A stretch of 64,000 nt of DNA. Source: an uncultured Hyphomonadaceae bacterium. Lineage in GTDB: Bacteria; Pseudomonadota; Alphaproteobacteria; Caulobacterales; Hyphomonadaceae. Shown here piece by piece: positions 1-9,033 of this stretch. The position numbers and the translations under genes are program-made. The notes beneath the pieces were generated by a model. The model searched no databases, had not been told where the DNA came from, and saw nothing but the letters and a program-made list of their open reading frames with translations. How positions within the stretch are numbered: position 1 is the stretch's first letter; each line of letters starts with the position of its first letter. The stretch lies in contig CALKFG010000002.1 in NCBI GenBank assembly GCA_938084575.1, forward strand, positions 62,001 to 126,000, in the 5' to 3' direction.

Positions 1-1302
1 GACTCAGCCCCCAAAGCCCTGTTTCTGGATCGGGAACGGCTTGAGCGCGTCCAGCAAAAGCCCGACATGGTCGCCGGCATGGCCGTGATTGGGGTCCGCC
101 TGGATCAAGAGGTGGAAGGGATCACACCCTGGGATGCGATCATTCGCCAGGGCGGTGTGATGCCCGACATCCAGGTGGATCCGGACTCCGATGCCTGCAT
201 TTTCTACACATCCGGAACGACGGGGTTTCCCAAGGGCGCCCAGCTGACACATCGCGGCTGCGTCGCGAATCTGATGAATATGTCCTATGCCGGCACGGCG
301 ACAGCCGCCGCAATGCAGGCTGCGACCGGCATCGCGCCCCCCGAAACTCCGCCAGTGCCAATCAGCCTGATCACCACGCCCCTGTTCCATGTCACCGCCA
401 ATAATTGCGGCGCCTACCCCGTAACGGCTGCCGGGGGGACGCTGGTGCTGATGTACCGCTGGGATGCTGGCACGGCTTTGCAGCTGATCGAAGCCGAGAG
501 GGTCAGCGTGATGAGCGGTGTCCCGGTCATGGCGAGAGAACTGATCAACCATCCCAATTTTGCCACGACCGATACATCCAGCCTCATTGCCCTTGCCGGC
601 GGGGGTGCTCAGGTCCCGCCTGACATGGTCAAAAAAATCGACCAACAGGTCGAGACCGCGCGTCCCAGCACCGGCTATGGCATGACCGAAACCTGCGGCA
701 TCATTACGTCTGTCTCCGGCGACTTTTTCGCAGACAAGCCTGACAGCGCCGGACCGGCCATGCCAAATTTCGAAGCCAAGTGCGTCAATGATGCCGGCAA
801 CCCGGTTCCCGACGGAGAGATAGGCGAGCTTTGGGTCCGCGGATCGTCAGTGATCAAAGGCTATATAAACCGGCCGGAGGCCACGGCAGAGTCGATTTCC
901 GATGGCTGGCTTCACACCGGCGATATCGCCCGAATTGATGAGGACGGCTTTATTTTCATTGTCGATCGCAAAAAGGACATGGTCTTGCGCGGCGGCGAAA
1001 ATATTTATTGTGCCGAAGTTGAGTCCGCCATCTATCGACACCCCGCCATTGCCGAATGCTGTGCATTCGGCGTTCCCGATGAACGCCTCGGCGAAGAAGT
1101 GGGCGTGGCCATTGTCGCCAAGGCGGGCGACACAGTCGATGCTGAAACGCTGCGCAACCATTGCAGCGGTTTCGTCGCGAAGTACAAGATCCCTCGCTAT
1201 ATCTGGGTGCTGGATGCTCCACTGCCCCGAAATGCCAGTGGCAAATTCCTCAAACGAGACATTCGTGACCGGCTGGCCAGCGACCTGCAATCGGCAACCT
1301 GA
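1..1302 (+). CDS. AMP-binding acyl-CoA synthetase / long-chain fatty acid CoA ligase, 5' truncated by window edge
   Basis: Frame 1 open from base 1; adenylate-forming motifs FYTSGTTGFPKGAQLTH, GYGMTET, GWLHTGDIARIDEDGFIFIVDRKKDMVLRGGENIY, PRNASGKFLKRD. Confidence 0.93.
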   Translation, partial: DSAPKALFLDRERLERVQQKPDMVAGMAVIGVRLDQEVEGITPWDAIIRQGGVMPDIQVDPDSDACIFYTSGTTGFPKGAQLTHRGCVANLMNMSYAGTATAAAMQAATGIAPPETPPVPISLITTPLFHVTANNCGAYPVTAAGGTLVLMYRWDAGTALQLIEAERVSVMSGVPVMARELINHPNFATTDTSSLIALAGGGAQVPPDMVKKIDQQVETARPSTGYGMTETCGIITSVSGDFFADKPDSAGPAMPNFEAKCVNDAGNPVPDGEIGELWVRGSSVIKGYINRPEATAESISDGWLHTGDIARIDEDGFIFIVDRKKDMVLRGGENIYCAEVESAIYRHPAIAECCAFGVPDERLGEEVGVAIVAKAGDTVDAETLRNHCSGFVAKYKIPRYIWVLDAPLPRNASGKFLKRDIRDRLASDLQSAT

Positions 1303-1345
1303 CCCCACAACAGCACCACCTCTGGTGCCGGCGAACCAAAGACTC

Positions 1346-1375
1346 GTCCGGCCATCCCGATCGGGACGGCCGGAC
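1346..1375. terminator. 30-nt near-perfect dyad (GTCCGGCCATCCCGATCGGGACGGCCGGAC) between convergent genes; possible bidirectional terminator
   Basis: Reverse complement identical except one mismatched pair (A/C); lies in the convergent gap 1302/1386; no U-tract. Confidence 0.5.
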
Positions 1376-1385
1376 CAGCTCGCTG

Positions 1386-3581
1386 TTACTCCACGGTCCC
1401 CGTCGGGAAACCCCGCTGACGCATCAGAGCCGTCGTGTCGACATCCCGTCCCCGGAAAGCGCGGTATCCGTCAACCGGGTCAACCGAGTTTCCGACGGAA
1501 AGGATGTGATCGACAAAACGCTCTGCGACAACCGGGTCATAGGCTCCCCCCTCGGCATCGGCAAACGCCGCCCAAGCATCTGCGCCATAGGTGTCAGACC
1601 ATAAATAGGCATAGTAGCCGGCCGCATAGCCATCTGAACTGAACACATGGGAGAAGTGCGGCAGGCGATGTCGCATCGGCAGTTCGGTTGGCATTCCAAG
1701 CGCGCTGAGGGTCTCCGCCTCGAACGCTGCCGCGTCGACATCCGATCCGTCTTCCAGCATGTGCAGCTTCATATCCATCAGGGCGCTGGCCAGATATTCC
1801 GTTGTTGCATACCCCTGGTTGAAGGTCCCGGCTTTGCCGATACGGGCCACCAGATCCTCAGGAATGGGCTCGCCGGTTTCATAGTGGAGGGCAAACTGGT
1901 TGAGGATCTCAGGGGTCATCAGCCAGTTTTCATGCACCTGGCTTGGAAATTCGACATAGTCCCGAGCCACCGCCGTACCGGATTGCGAAGGATAGGTCAC
2001 GTTCGACAACAGGCCATGAAGAGCATGGCCAAATTCATGGAACAGGGTTTCAGCATCGTCCCAGGAAATCAGTACGGGATTGTCGCCATCCGGTTTGATG
2101 AAATTCGAATTGTTGGACACCATGACTTTGACCGGACCATCAAATGTCGACTGTTGGTTATATCCGTTCATCCAGGCTCCCGACCTTTTGCCCGTCCGGG
2201 CATAGGGGTCGAAGTAGAACAGCCCCTGATGCTCGCCATCCTGCAGGACCTGCCAGACCCGGACATCCTCATGGAAAACGGGCACATCGACCGCCGGTTG
2301 GAAGCTGAAGCCGTAGAGCTGGCCGGCCATCCAGAACATGCCTTCAACGAGATTATTAAGCTCGAGATATTGCTTCACCTCATTGGAATCGAGATCGTAT
2401 TTCGCGATCCGGACTTTCTCGGCATAATAGCGGTAGTCCCAGGGTTCGATGGTGATCCCGGCCGCCTCGGAGTCGGCAACAGCCTGCATGTCCGCCACTT
2501 CTTCCTGGACCCGGCCGATCGCTGCTGGCCAGACGCTCATCAAAAGAGCCATCGCATTTTCAGGGCGTTGGGCGACCCGCTTTTCCAGGGCGTAGGTCGC
2601 AAAGTTTTCATAGCCCTGCAGGCGGGCTCGCTGCTGCCGAAGCCGCAATATATCGGCAATCAACCCCTTATTGTCATACTCATCGCCATTGTCGCCCCGG
2701 CTGTAATAGGTCTTCCAGACCCTTTCCCTGAGGCTGCGATCATCGGCAAAGGTCAGGAAGGGATCCATCGACGACCGGGTGTTGAGAATGGCATAATCGC
2801 CGTCCCGCCCGCGCTCACGGGCCGCGGCGGCGGCGGCGGCCACAACATTCTCAGGCAAACCCCCAAGCTGGCTGTCTTCCAACCAGGTGATATAGGCCTG
2901 CTCGTCATGAAGCATATTGGCACTGAACTTCGCAAAGTGTCCGCTGAGTTCAGCAGAAAGATCGGCGACCTCGGCCCGCCTGTCGGCGTCCAGCGCGGCC
3001 CCGGATCTTACAAAATCGGTATAATAATCCCAGACCAGCCTTTGCTGCGCATCGGTCAGCTCCGCCAGTGCTGCTTTATTCTCCCAGACTGTCGCGACAC
3101 GCTGAAACAGAGCCTGGTTCATATACTTTGCAGACCTGTATTCTGACAGCATGGCATCGATCCGTGGCTCGACATCGCGGATCTCAGGCGTCGATAAATT
3201 GCTGGTCCAGATGCTGTAATAGACCCCGACCCGATCAAGCAGGCCGCCCTGGCGTTCAAGCGCGGCAATCGTATTCTCGAAGTCCGGCGCCGCGTCCTGC
3301 GTTGCAATCTCGTCAAGCTCGGCAAGCCCGTCCTCGATCGCCCGCTGCATTGCGGGTTCAAAGGCAGCAACTTCAACCGCATCAAAGGCGGGCACGCCGC
3401 CATATGGTCCCTCAAAGGGGGCCAGTAGGGCATCCACAGCCGCGTCAGATACCGGTGTCGGCACTTCTGCTTCGACCTCGGGTGCCGCGGCAGAGTCCGC
3501 CGGGCCCGCCTGACCGCATGCCGATAAAACCCCTGCCAGGATGAGCCCCACCGGCCACGATGAGAGTGGGTATTTGAACAT
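1386..3581 (-). CDS. M3 family metallopeptidase (Dcp-like peptidyl-dipeptidase), predicted lipoprotein
   Basis: HEFGHALHGLLS zinc motif; N-terminal MFKYPLSSWPVGLILAGVLSAC lipobox. Confidence 0.9.
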   Translation of the reverse strand: MFKYPLSSWPVGLILAGVLSACGQAGPADSAAAPEVEAEVPTPVSDAAVDALLAPFEGPYGGVPAFDAVEVAAFEPAMQRAIEDGLAELDEIATQDAAPDFENTIAALERQGGLLDRVGVYYSIWTSNLSTPEIRDVEPRIDAMLSEYRSAKYMNQALFQRVATVWENKAALAELTDAQQRLVWDYYTDFVRSGAALDADRRAEVADLSAELSGHFAKFSANMLHDEQAYITWLEDSQLGGLPENVVAAAAAAARERGRDGDYAILNTRSSMDPFLTFADDRSLRERVWKTYYSRGDNGDEYDNKGLIADILRLRQQRARLQGYENFATYALEKRVAQRPENAMALLMSVWPAAIGRVQEEVADMQAVADSEAAGITIEPWDYRYYAEKVRIAKYDLDSNEVKQYLELNNLVEGMFWMAGQLYGFSFQPAVDVPVFHEDVRVWQVLQDGEHQGLFYFDPYARTGKRSGAWMNGYNQQSTFDGPVKVMVSNNSNFIKPDGDNPVLISWDDAETLFHEFGHALHGLLSNVTYPSQSGTAVARDYVEFPSQVHENWLMTPEILNQFALHYETGEPIPEDLVARIGKAGTFNQGYATTEYLASALMDMKLHMLEDGSDVDAAAFEAETLSALGMPTELPMRHRLPHFSHVFSSDGYAAGYYAYLWSDTYGADAWAAFADAEGGAYDPVVAERFVDHILSVGNSVDPVDGYRAFRGRDVDTTALMRQRGFPTGTVE

Positions 3582-3641
3582 GCGATTTCCTCCGATTCAT
3601 ATAGTTGAACTAGTAGCAAACCTTTGGCCGGACCCAAACAG

Positions 3642-3667
3642 AAAAATGGCCGGACTTTCAGGCCGGC
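3642..3667 (-). terminator. Putative intrinsic terminator of the CPA2 antiporter gene
   Basis: Minus strand GCCGG-loop-CCGGC followed by ATTTTTC just downstream of the stop at 3680. Confidence 0.5.
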
Positions 3668-3679
3668 TGCGGGTTCCGA

Positions 3680-5548
3680 TCAGTCAGTCTGGTGCGTAGC
3701 CCGGGCATATTCTGCATCCCGCGCGGCCGCGATAATGTCGCGAACGGTTTCGGTTCCGTAGCCATATTCCTCCAGTGCCCGAGCCGACATTTGCAAACCC
3801 GCCTCAATCGCGTCAGGAACAACATGGCTTGCCCCGGCCTCGGTCAGCAGTCGGGCATGATCGGCGTCCTTGGCCCGCGCCAGAATCGGGACATCCGGGC
3901 GAATCCGGCGTGCTGTGCGGACCATTCTCTCGGCACTATCGGGATTATCGAGCGTGACGATGACCAGTGCGGCCTTGGACAGACCGGCCCGGCTCAGCAT
4001 TTCTTCGCGGGCTCCATCCCCCAGATAAACCCGGCGCCCCCGGCGTCTTTCGCGGGATACGGTTGAAGGCCTGGTATCCAGTGCAACAATACATGCCTGC
4101 TCGCGTTCAAGGATCGACGCGACGGCGCATCCGACCCGCCCAAAACCACCAATCAGGACATGCCCAGACTGCTCCGCTTCGTCGGACACCAGTCCCTGCT
4201 GGGGAGCGTGCCGGTCAAAGTGTGCCCGCAGAATGCGTCCAATCCGCCAGGTCAAGGGGATGAGCAACATTGAAAGCCCCGCAATCGCATTTGTCACCAT
4301 TGCGGCCTGAGGGGGCAAAAGCTGGGCCGCCCCCGCCGCGGCGACAATCACAAAGGCGAACTCACCAGCCGGCGCCAGAAGGCCAGCTGATTCACTCGCC
4401 AGTCCCGCACCCCCTGCGAACACCCGCGCCGCCAGCCCTACGATCATGGCCTTGACGCCGAGCAGCGCCACCAGCCCCCCAAGGATGAGAGGCCAGTGAT
4501 CCCACATGAGATCCAGATCCAGCGCAAATCCAACCGTCATGAAAAACAGGCCCAGCAACAGCCCCTTGAACGGCTCCAGATCAACTTCTGCCTGATGTTT
4601 AAATTCGGTTTCGCCGACCATGAGACCGGCGAGAAATGCCCCCAGCGCAATCGATAGGCCTGCACTTGCGGTAATCACGGCCGCGCCAACCACCGCCAGC
4701 AAAGTGATCGCCATCAGGAAGTCCCGGCCACCGGCCTTGGCCGCGAGCTGGAACACATGGCGAAGCAGATACCGGCCGATGACAATGATGACGACAACGG
4801 CAAGCAAGCCCTGTGCAAGCGCCTCAAGCAGCGCACTTGCCAGGTCCGGACCGTTTTCCTGGGCGGTGAAGCTGATAAAGATCAGGATCGGCGCCACGAG
4901 AAGATCCTGAAGCAGCAAAACCCCGAGAGACACTTGTCCGACGGCACCGGTTGCCCGTCGTCCATCGACGAGAAGCTGCATGACAATGGCCGTGGATGAC
5001 AAGGCCAGAGCCAGTCCGACAATGACCGCCGCCTCCAGCTGCAAACCCAAAAAAAATGCCGCCGTGGCAATCAGCAAAGCACTGCAAATAACCTGGAACA
5101 GGCCGGCCCCAAAAACGACCCGCCGCAGCGCCCACAATTTCTCGACAGACAGTTCAAGCCCCAGAAGGAACAGCAAAAACAGGACGCCGAGCTCCGCAAA
5201 GGGAACCGCTGCTTCAGGGTCCGACAGGGTCATCAGTCCTAAGGGCGCCCAATTATCGGCGAGCGCACCAAGCCCGTCGGGACCCAGAGCAATGCCCGCG
5301 AGAATAAAACCCGCGACCGAGGGCAGGCGAAACAACCGAAGAGCCGGCACAATCAGTCCCGCCGCGACCAGAAAAACCAGCACATCCTTTATCAAGACTT
5401 CCTGGGCTGCGTGTTCCAAACGATCAGGCCTCTCATGCAACGGAACAAACACAGGACCCAGCTTAGCCAGTTTCGCATCATCACTCCACTCCCCGAAGGG
5501 CCTTTTCAGGTGTGGCCTTGCATGCCAGCTTAAGCCAAGCCGTGCCAT
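3680..5548 (-). CDS. CPA2 family cation:proton antiporter with C-terminal TrkA-N (RCK) domain (KefB/KefC-like)
   Basis: Multi-TM GLALSSTAIVMQLL, LGAFLAGLMVGETEF; Rossmann segment HVLIGGFGRVGCAVASIL. ORF extends to 5671, but the start probably lies at or inside 5548 because nnrD begins divergently at 5579. Confidence 0.88.
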   Translation of the reverse strand: MARLGLSWHARPHLKRPFGEWSDDAKLAKLGPVFVPLHERPDRLEHAAQEVLIKDVLVFLVAAGLIVPALRLFRLPSVAGFILAGIALGPDGLGALADNWAPLGLMTLSDPEAAVPFAELGVLFLLFLLGLELSVEKLWALRRVVFGAGLFQVICSALLIATAAFFLGLQLEAAVIVGLALALSSTAIVMQLLVDGRRATGAVGQVSLGVLLLQDLLVAPILIFISFTAQENGPDLASALLEALAQGLLAVVVIIVIGRYLLRHVFQLAAKAGGRDFLMAITLLAVVGAAVITASAGLSIALGAFLAGLMVGETEFKHQAEVDLEPFKGLLLGLFFMTVGFALDLDLMWDHWPLILGGLVALLGVKAMIVGLAARVFAGGAGLASESAGLLAPAGEFAFVIVAAAGAAQLLPPQAAMVTNAIAGLSMLLIPLTWRIGRILRAHFDRHAPQQGLVSDEAEQSGHVLIGGFGRVGCAVASILEREQACIVALDTRPSTVSRERRRGRRVYLGDGAREEMLSRAGLSKAALVIVTLDNPDSAERMVRTARRIRPDVPILARAKDADHARLLTEAGASHVVPDAIEAGLQMSARALEEYGYGTETVRDIIAAARDAEYARATHQTD

Positions 5549-5578
5549 TTCCCGCAAGCCGTTGGTCAGGATCCGCTT

Positions 5579-6385
5579 ATGCCAGACGACACGCCGATAA
5601 ATCATCCCGACCTCTGGGCCCGACATCTTGTCTGGCCCGGGCCTGACAGCCACAAATATCATCGCGGACATTGCCTGGTCCTGGGTGCAGAGGCCTATAC
5701 GGGCGCCACGCGTCTCGCCGCAGAGGCCAGCTCTCGCATCGGATCAGGCCTGGTCACCGTTTTCAGTGACACCTGCCCGGATCTCTACCGGATGACATTA
5801 CCTCCCGATATCATGGTACGATCGGGCAAGATTCAACAGGTCCGGCGGCCAAATGTCGTTCTGGCTGGCCCGGGGGGGTGCACGGCCTCCCAGATCGCGG
5901 AGCTGGACAGGCTGAACGACCCTGTCAGCCTGGTGCTTGACGCCGAGGCCATCCTCCTCGGTCGCCACCGTGTTCGCCAACACCCGGTCATCCTGTTAAC
6001 GCCCCATGAGGCTGAATTCGCCCGGGTTTTCCCCGATCTGACCGGCAGCCGAATGGCGCGGGCCCGGCAAGCCGCGGAAGCGACGGGGTGCATGGTCCTG
6101 TTAAAAGGCGCAGAAACATGCATTGCCGCCCCCGACGGGCGCTCTGTGTGCAGCCGTCATGCGTCCCCATGGCTGGCGAAAGCCGGCACGGGTGACGTGC
6201 TTGCCGGAATGGTTGCCGGTCTTCTGGCTCAGGGCATGAAGGCCTTCGCGGCCGCGTGCGCCGCGGTCTGGATCCATGGTGAGGCCGGTCAGCGGGTCGG
6301 CCCCGGCCTTGTGCCCCAGAATATGTTCGAACATCTGGGGCCGATCCTGCGCACGCTGCAGGACAGGGACAGCAGACCGCATTAA
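5579..6385 (+). CDS. nnrD: ADP/ATP-dependent NAD(P)H-hydrate dehydratase (YjeF C-terminal/carbohydrate kinase family)
   Basis: KYHRGHCLVLG, GATRLAAEASSRIGSGLVT, LTPHEAEFAR, AGTGDVLAGMVAGLLAQG. Confidence 0.88.
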   Translation: MPDDTPINHPDLWARHLVWPGPDSHKYHRGHCLVLGAEAYTGATRLAAEASSRIGSGLVTVFSDTCPDLYRMTLPPDIMVRSGKIQQVRRPNVVLAGPGGCTASQIAELDRLNDPVSLVLDAEAILLGRHRVRQHPVILLTPHEAEFARVFPDLTGSRMARARQAAEATGCMVLLKGAETCIAAPDGRSVCSRHASPWLAKAGTGDVLAGMVAGLLAQGMKAFAAACAAVWIHGEAGQRVGPGLVPQNMFEHLGPILRTLQDRDSRPH

Positions 6386-7161
6386 ATCAGCGCTGAACCG
6401 GCCTGCCATGCGACGAATCCCGCGACCAGAAGAACCATGCACGAAAATCCGGTCCGGGCGGTCGCGACATGGCCGTCCAGCCATGTCGACAGCCGCAGTC
6501 CCGCCATGCCTCCGGCCAGTCCACCGAGCAGGAGGAGTCCCAAAAGATGCAGATCCAGAAACCCGGATATGGCATAATTGGCCGACGTCGCAGCCCCGAA
6601 AAGGGCCACCGACACCAGAGAACTGGCGGTTGCGTTCGACATGTTCATACCGGCTGCCAGCATCAGGCCAGGGACGATCAGAAACCCTCCACCAATGCCG
6701 AAGAACCCGGCCGCCAAGCCCACCACAACACCCGTCGGCGCCAGGCGCAAGACCAGGGCCGGATCCAGCCGGACATCCGGGTCGCCTGCATCGTCCGGAG
6801 TTCGCAACATCGATAAGGCAATGGCGGCCATGGCGACGGAAAACCCCAGCATCAGAAGGTTGCCTTCGACCAGTTTGGCCAGGCTTGATCCAAGCAGCGC
6901 CCCGGTCAGGCCGGAAACCGCAAACACGGTAGCACACGGCCATTTGACCCTCCCGCCTCGCCAAAGTCTCATCAGACTGATCAGCGCAATCGCCGCTACA
7001 GCTGCGGCAGATGTTCCAATTGCAACATGTGGATCATCGACCCCCACGACATAAACCAGAAGCGGCGCGGCGAGCACCGAGCCGCCGCCGCCAAAGGACC
7101 CCAAAAGGAGACCCACCACAGAGCCACTCATCAGGGTCAGAATGACGACCTCAAAACTCAT
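6382..7161 (-). CDS. Sulfite exporter TauE/SafE family membrane protein
   Basis: GxxxGLLLGSFGGGGSVLAAPLLVYVVG and second GVVVGLAAGFFGIGGGFLIVPGLML repeat, multi-TM; ATGA overlap with the upstream ArsR gene. Confidence 0.87.
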   Translation of the reverse strand: MSFEVVILTLMSGSVVGLLLGSFGGGGSVLAAPLLVYVVGVDDPHVAIGTSAAAVAAIALISLMRLWRGGRVKWPCATVFAVSGLTGALLGSSLAKLVEGNLLMLGFSVAMAAIALSMLRTPDDAGDPDVRLDPALVLRLAPTGVVVGLAAGFFGIGGGFLIVPGLMLAAGMNMSNATASSLVSVALFGAATSANYAISGFLDLHLLGLLLLGGLAGGMAGLRLSTWLDGHVATARTGFSCMVLLVAGFVAWQAGSALI

Positions 7162-7481
7162 TCAAAAAGCTCCGGACAGAAATGCCGGCCCAGAACCCCG
7201 ATCAGCTGCAACACGACCGAATTGGCGATGCGGTAGCGAACCTGCAGCCCCTGCCGCTGCGTCGATACCAGCTTCTGATCCCGAAGTATCGCCAGGTGTT
7301 GGGACAAGGCGGACTGGGACAGCGGCATACCCTTGCCGATCTCAGCGACGGCCATATCGCCTGCTCCCAGCCGGCAGAGGATCATCAAGCGATGCTCATT
7401 CGACATGGCCCGCAACAGCGCGGCGGCCAGCGTGGCCTTATCGGCGAAGAGCGCCGGATCGAGGACAGGGCTTGAAGACAT
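7158..7481 (-). CDS. bigR: ArsR-family transcriptional regulator, BigR/SqrR type
   Basis: Winged HTH LSQSALSQHLAILRDQKLVSTQRQGLQVRYRI; exactly two Cys (C36, C102) 66 residues apart, as in BigR/SqrR; operon context. Confidence 0.85.
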   Translation of the reverse strand: MSSSPVLDPALFADKATLAAALLRAMSNEHRLMILCRLGAGDMAVAEIGKGMPLSQSALSQHLAILRDQKLVSTQRQGLQVRYRIANSVVLQLIGVLGRHFCPELFE

Positions 7482-7487
7482 GGTGCT

Positions 7488-7516
7488 CTCATATTCGCAC
7501 TTGCTAATTTAGTCAA
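7488..7516 (-). promoter_or_regulatory. Candidate sigma70-like promoter of bigR-tauE (-35 TTGACT, 17-nt spacer, -10 TATGAG)
   Basis: AGTCAA at 7511-7516 and CTCATA at 7488-7493 read on the minus strand; -10 ends 6 nt before the ATG. Confidence 0.5.
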
Positions 7517-7522
7517 TACTAA
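7509..7522. promoter_or_regulatory. Inverted repeat TTAGT-CAAT-ACTAA, candidate ArsR/BigR operator in divergent promoter region
   Basis: Perfect 5-bp arms in an AT-rich gap between divergent bigR and blh, overlapping the predicted -35. Confidence 0.45.
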
Positions 7523-7550
7523 TATATGGCTTTTGAAAAGGAAGCCCCCC

Positions 7551-8408
7551 ATGACTGATGTCACGCCATATTTTGATGACCAGACCAAGACCGCGACCTA
7601 TCTGGTTCGGGATGCAAGCGGTAAAGCCGCCATCCTGATTGATCCGGTTCTGGACTACGACGCTGACCGGGCGAGGTTTTCGACCCAACGGATCGATGCA
7701 GTCCTCGACGAGCTCGCACGCAGCGCCATCCAGCTGGTCTGGGTCCTGGATACTCATGCCCATGCCGATCATGTCTCGGCCGCGCACCATATTCGTTCAC
7801 GGACAGGTGCCCGGATCGGTATTGGGGCTGACATCACAAAAATACAGGCCGTGTTCAAGACCTTGTTCAATGCACGGGACGTCGACACAAATGGCAGCGA
7901 TTTCGACGCCTTGTTCCAGGACGGGGACCGCCTGACCTTTGGCACGAGCGAAATTGACATCCTCCACACGCCCGGCCATACGCCCGCTTGCATGACCTAT
8001 GTGATCGGCGACGCCGCCTTCGTTGGCGACACGCTTTTCATGCCGGATACTGGCTCCGCCCGGGCCGATTTTCCAGGCGGCGACGCCCGCACCCTGTACC
8101 GCTCGATCCGCCACATCTTGTCACTCCCGCCCGAAACCCGGATCTTTGTCGGTCACGATTATCTCCCGGCAGACCGAGATTTGCCGGCCTGGGAAAGCAC
8201 AGTTGCTGAGCAAAAGGCCTGCAACATCCATGCCCACGATGAGGTCAATGAAGAGACCTTCGTGACCATGCGGGAGGCACGCGATGCGACCCTTGCGCCG
8301 CCTCGACTGATCCTGCCAAGCCTGCAGCTGAACATCCGGGCTGGCGCCCTTCCCCCGCCGGAGGAAGACGGCCGGTCTTACCTCAAACTACCGATCAACC
8401 AGATCTGA
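7551..8408 (+). CDS. blh: MBL-fold metallohydrolase, Blh/ETHE1-like persulfide dioxygenase
   Basis: DTHAHADHVSAA, HTPGHTPACMTY, GDTLFMPDTGSARADFPGGDARTLY; start MTDVTPYFDDQTKTATYLV within ORF 7533..8408. Confidence 0.85.
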   Translation: MTDVTPYFDDQTKTATYLVRDASGKAAILIDPVLDYDADRARFSTQRIDAVLDELARSAIQLVWVLDTHAHADHVSAAHHIRSRTGARIGIGADITKIQAVFKTLFNARDVDTNGSDFDALFQDGDRLTFGTSEIDILHTPGHTPACMTYVIGDAAFVGDTLFMPDTGSARADFPGGDARTLYRSIRHILSLPPETRIFVGHDYLPADRDLPAWESTVAEQKACNIHAHDEVNEETFVTMREARDATLAPPRLILPSLQLNIRAGALPPPEEDGRSYLKLPINQI

Positions 8409-9017
8409 TCAGGCGAGTTTCTCAGCGACCCGCGCGTGCAGGGATCCGAGATGTTCAAATTCGGTGTGCGGTTTCCACCGCATCACGCCGGCAAACCCAC
8501 AACACAGATAAAGCGTCAGATCCGCGATCGAAAACCGACCCGCTGCAAGCCATTCATGCTCCGCCAAATGCTTGTCCAGGGAGGCAACAAAGGCCCTGAC
8601 GGATTTTTCGGCTTTCGCCGCAGCGTCAGGAAGCTGGGGCTTTTCGAGCTCCGCCATGAAGGGGCTCGCATTCCGAAACCACTGGGCGAAATTCATCAGG
8701 AACATGAACTCCACACGCCGGTCCCACATCTCAATCAATGCTTTCTCGCGCGGATCAGACCCCATCAGGTTCGGTTCGGGAAACAGGCCCTCTAAATAGG
8801 TGCAGATCGCCCGGCTCTCGGTGATTGGCGTGCCATCATCGAGGATCAGCGCGGGCACCTGCGCATAGGGAGAAAGGGCACGGTAAGCCGGTTGCTTATG
8901 CTCTGCCTTCATGATCGAAATGTCTTCGATCTCAACGGCTTCAAGTTTTCCTTTCAACCGCAGGAAATTGACAACCCGCTCCGGATTGACCGCCTTCGGG
9001 CTATGATAAAGCTTCAT
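8409..9017 (-). CDS. Glutathione S-transferase family protein
   Basis: MKLYHSPKAVNPERVVNFLRLKG, QVPALILDDGTPITESRAICTYLEGLFP; start chosen at MKLYH. Confidence 0.87.
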   Translation of the reverse strand: MKLYHSPKAVNPERVVNFLRLKGKLEAVEIEDISIMKAEHKQPAYRALSPYAQVPALILDDGTPITESRAICTYLEGLFPEPNLMGSDPREKALIEMWDRRVEFMFLMNFAQWFRNASPFMAELEKPQLPDAAAKAEKSVRAFVASLDKHLAEHEWLAAGRFSIADLTLYLCCGFAGVMRWKPHTEFEHLGSLHARVAEKLA

Positions 9018-9033
9018 ATTTACAGTCTCCATT

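Noticed and set aside
2820-2841. GGC/CCG trinucleotide run inside the M3 peptidase gene (poly-Ala)
   Set aside because: In-frame Ala tract in a helical region; could slip, but nothing suggests phase variation because any unit change stays in frame.
1647-3146. 499-aa plus-strand ORF antisense to the M3 peptidase
   Set aside because: Shadow ORF; opposite strand has clear peptidase motifs and this frame has no recognisable family.
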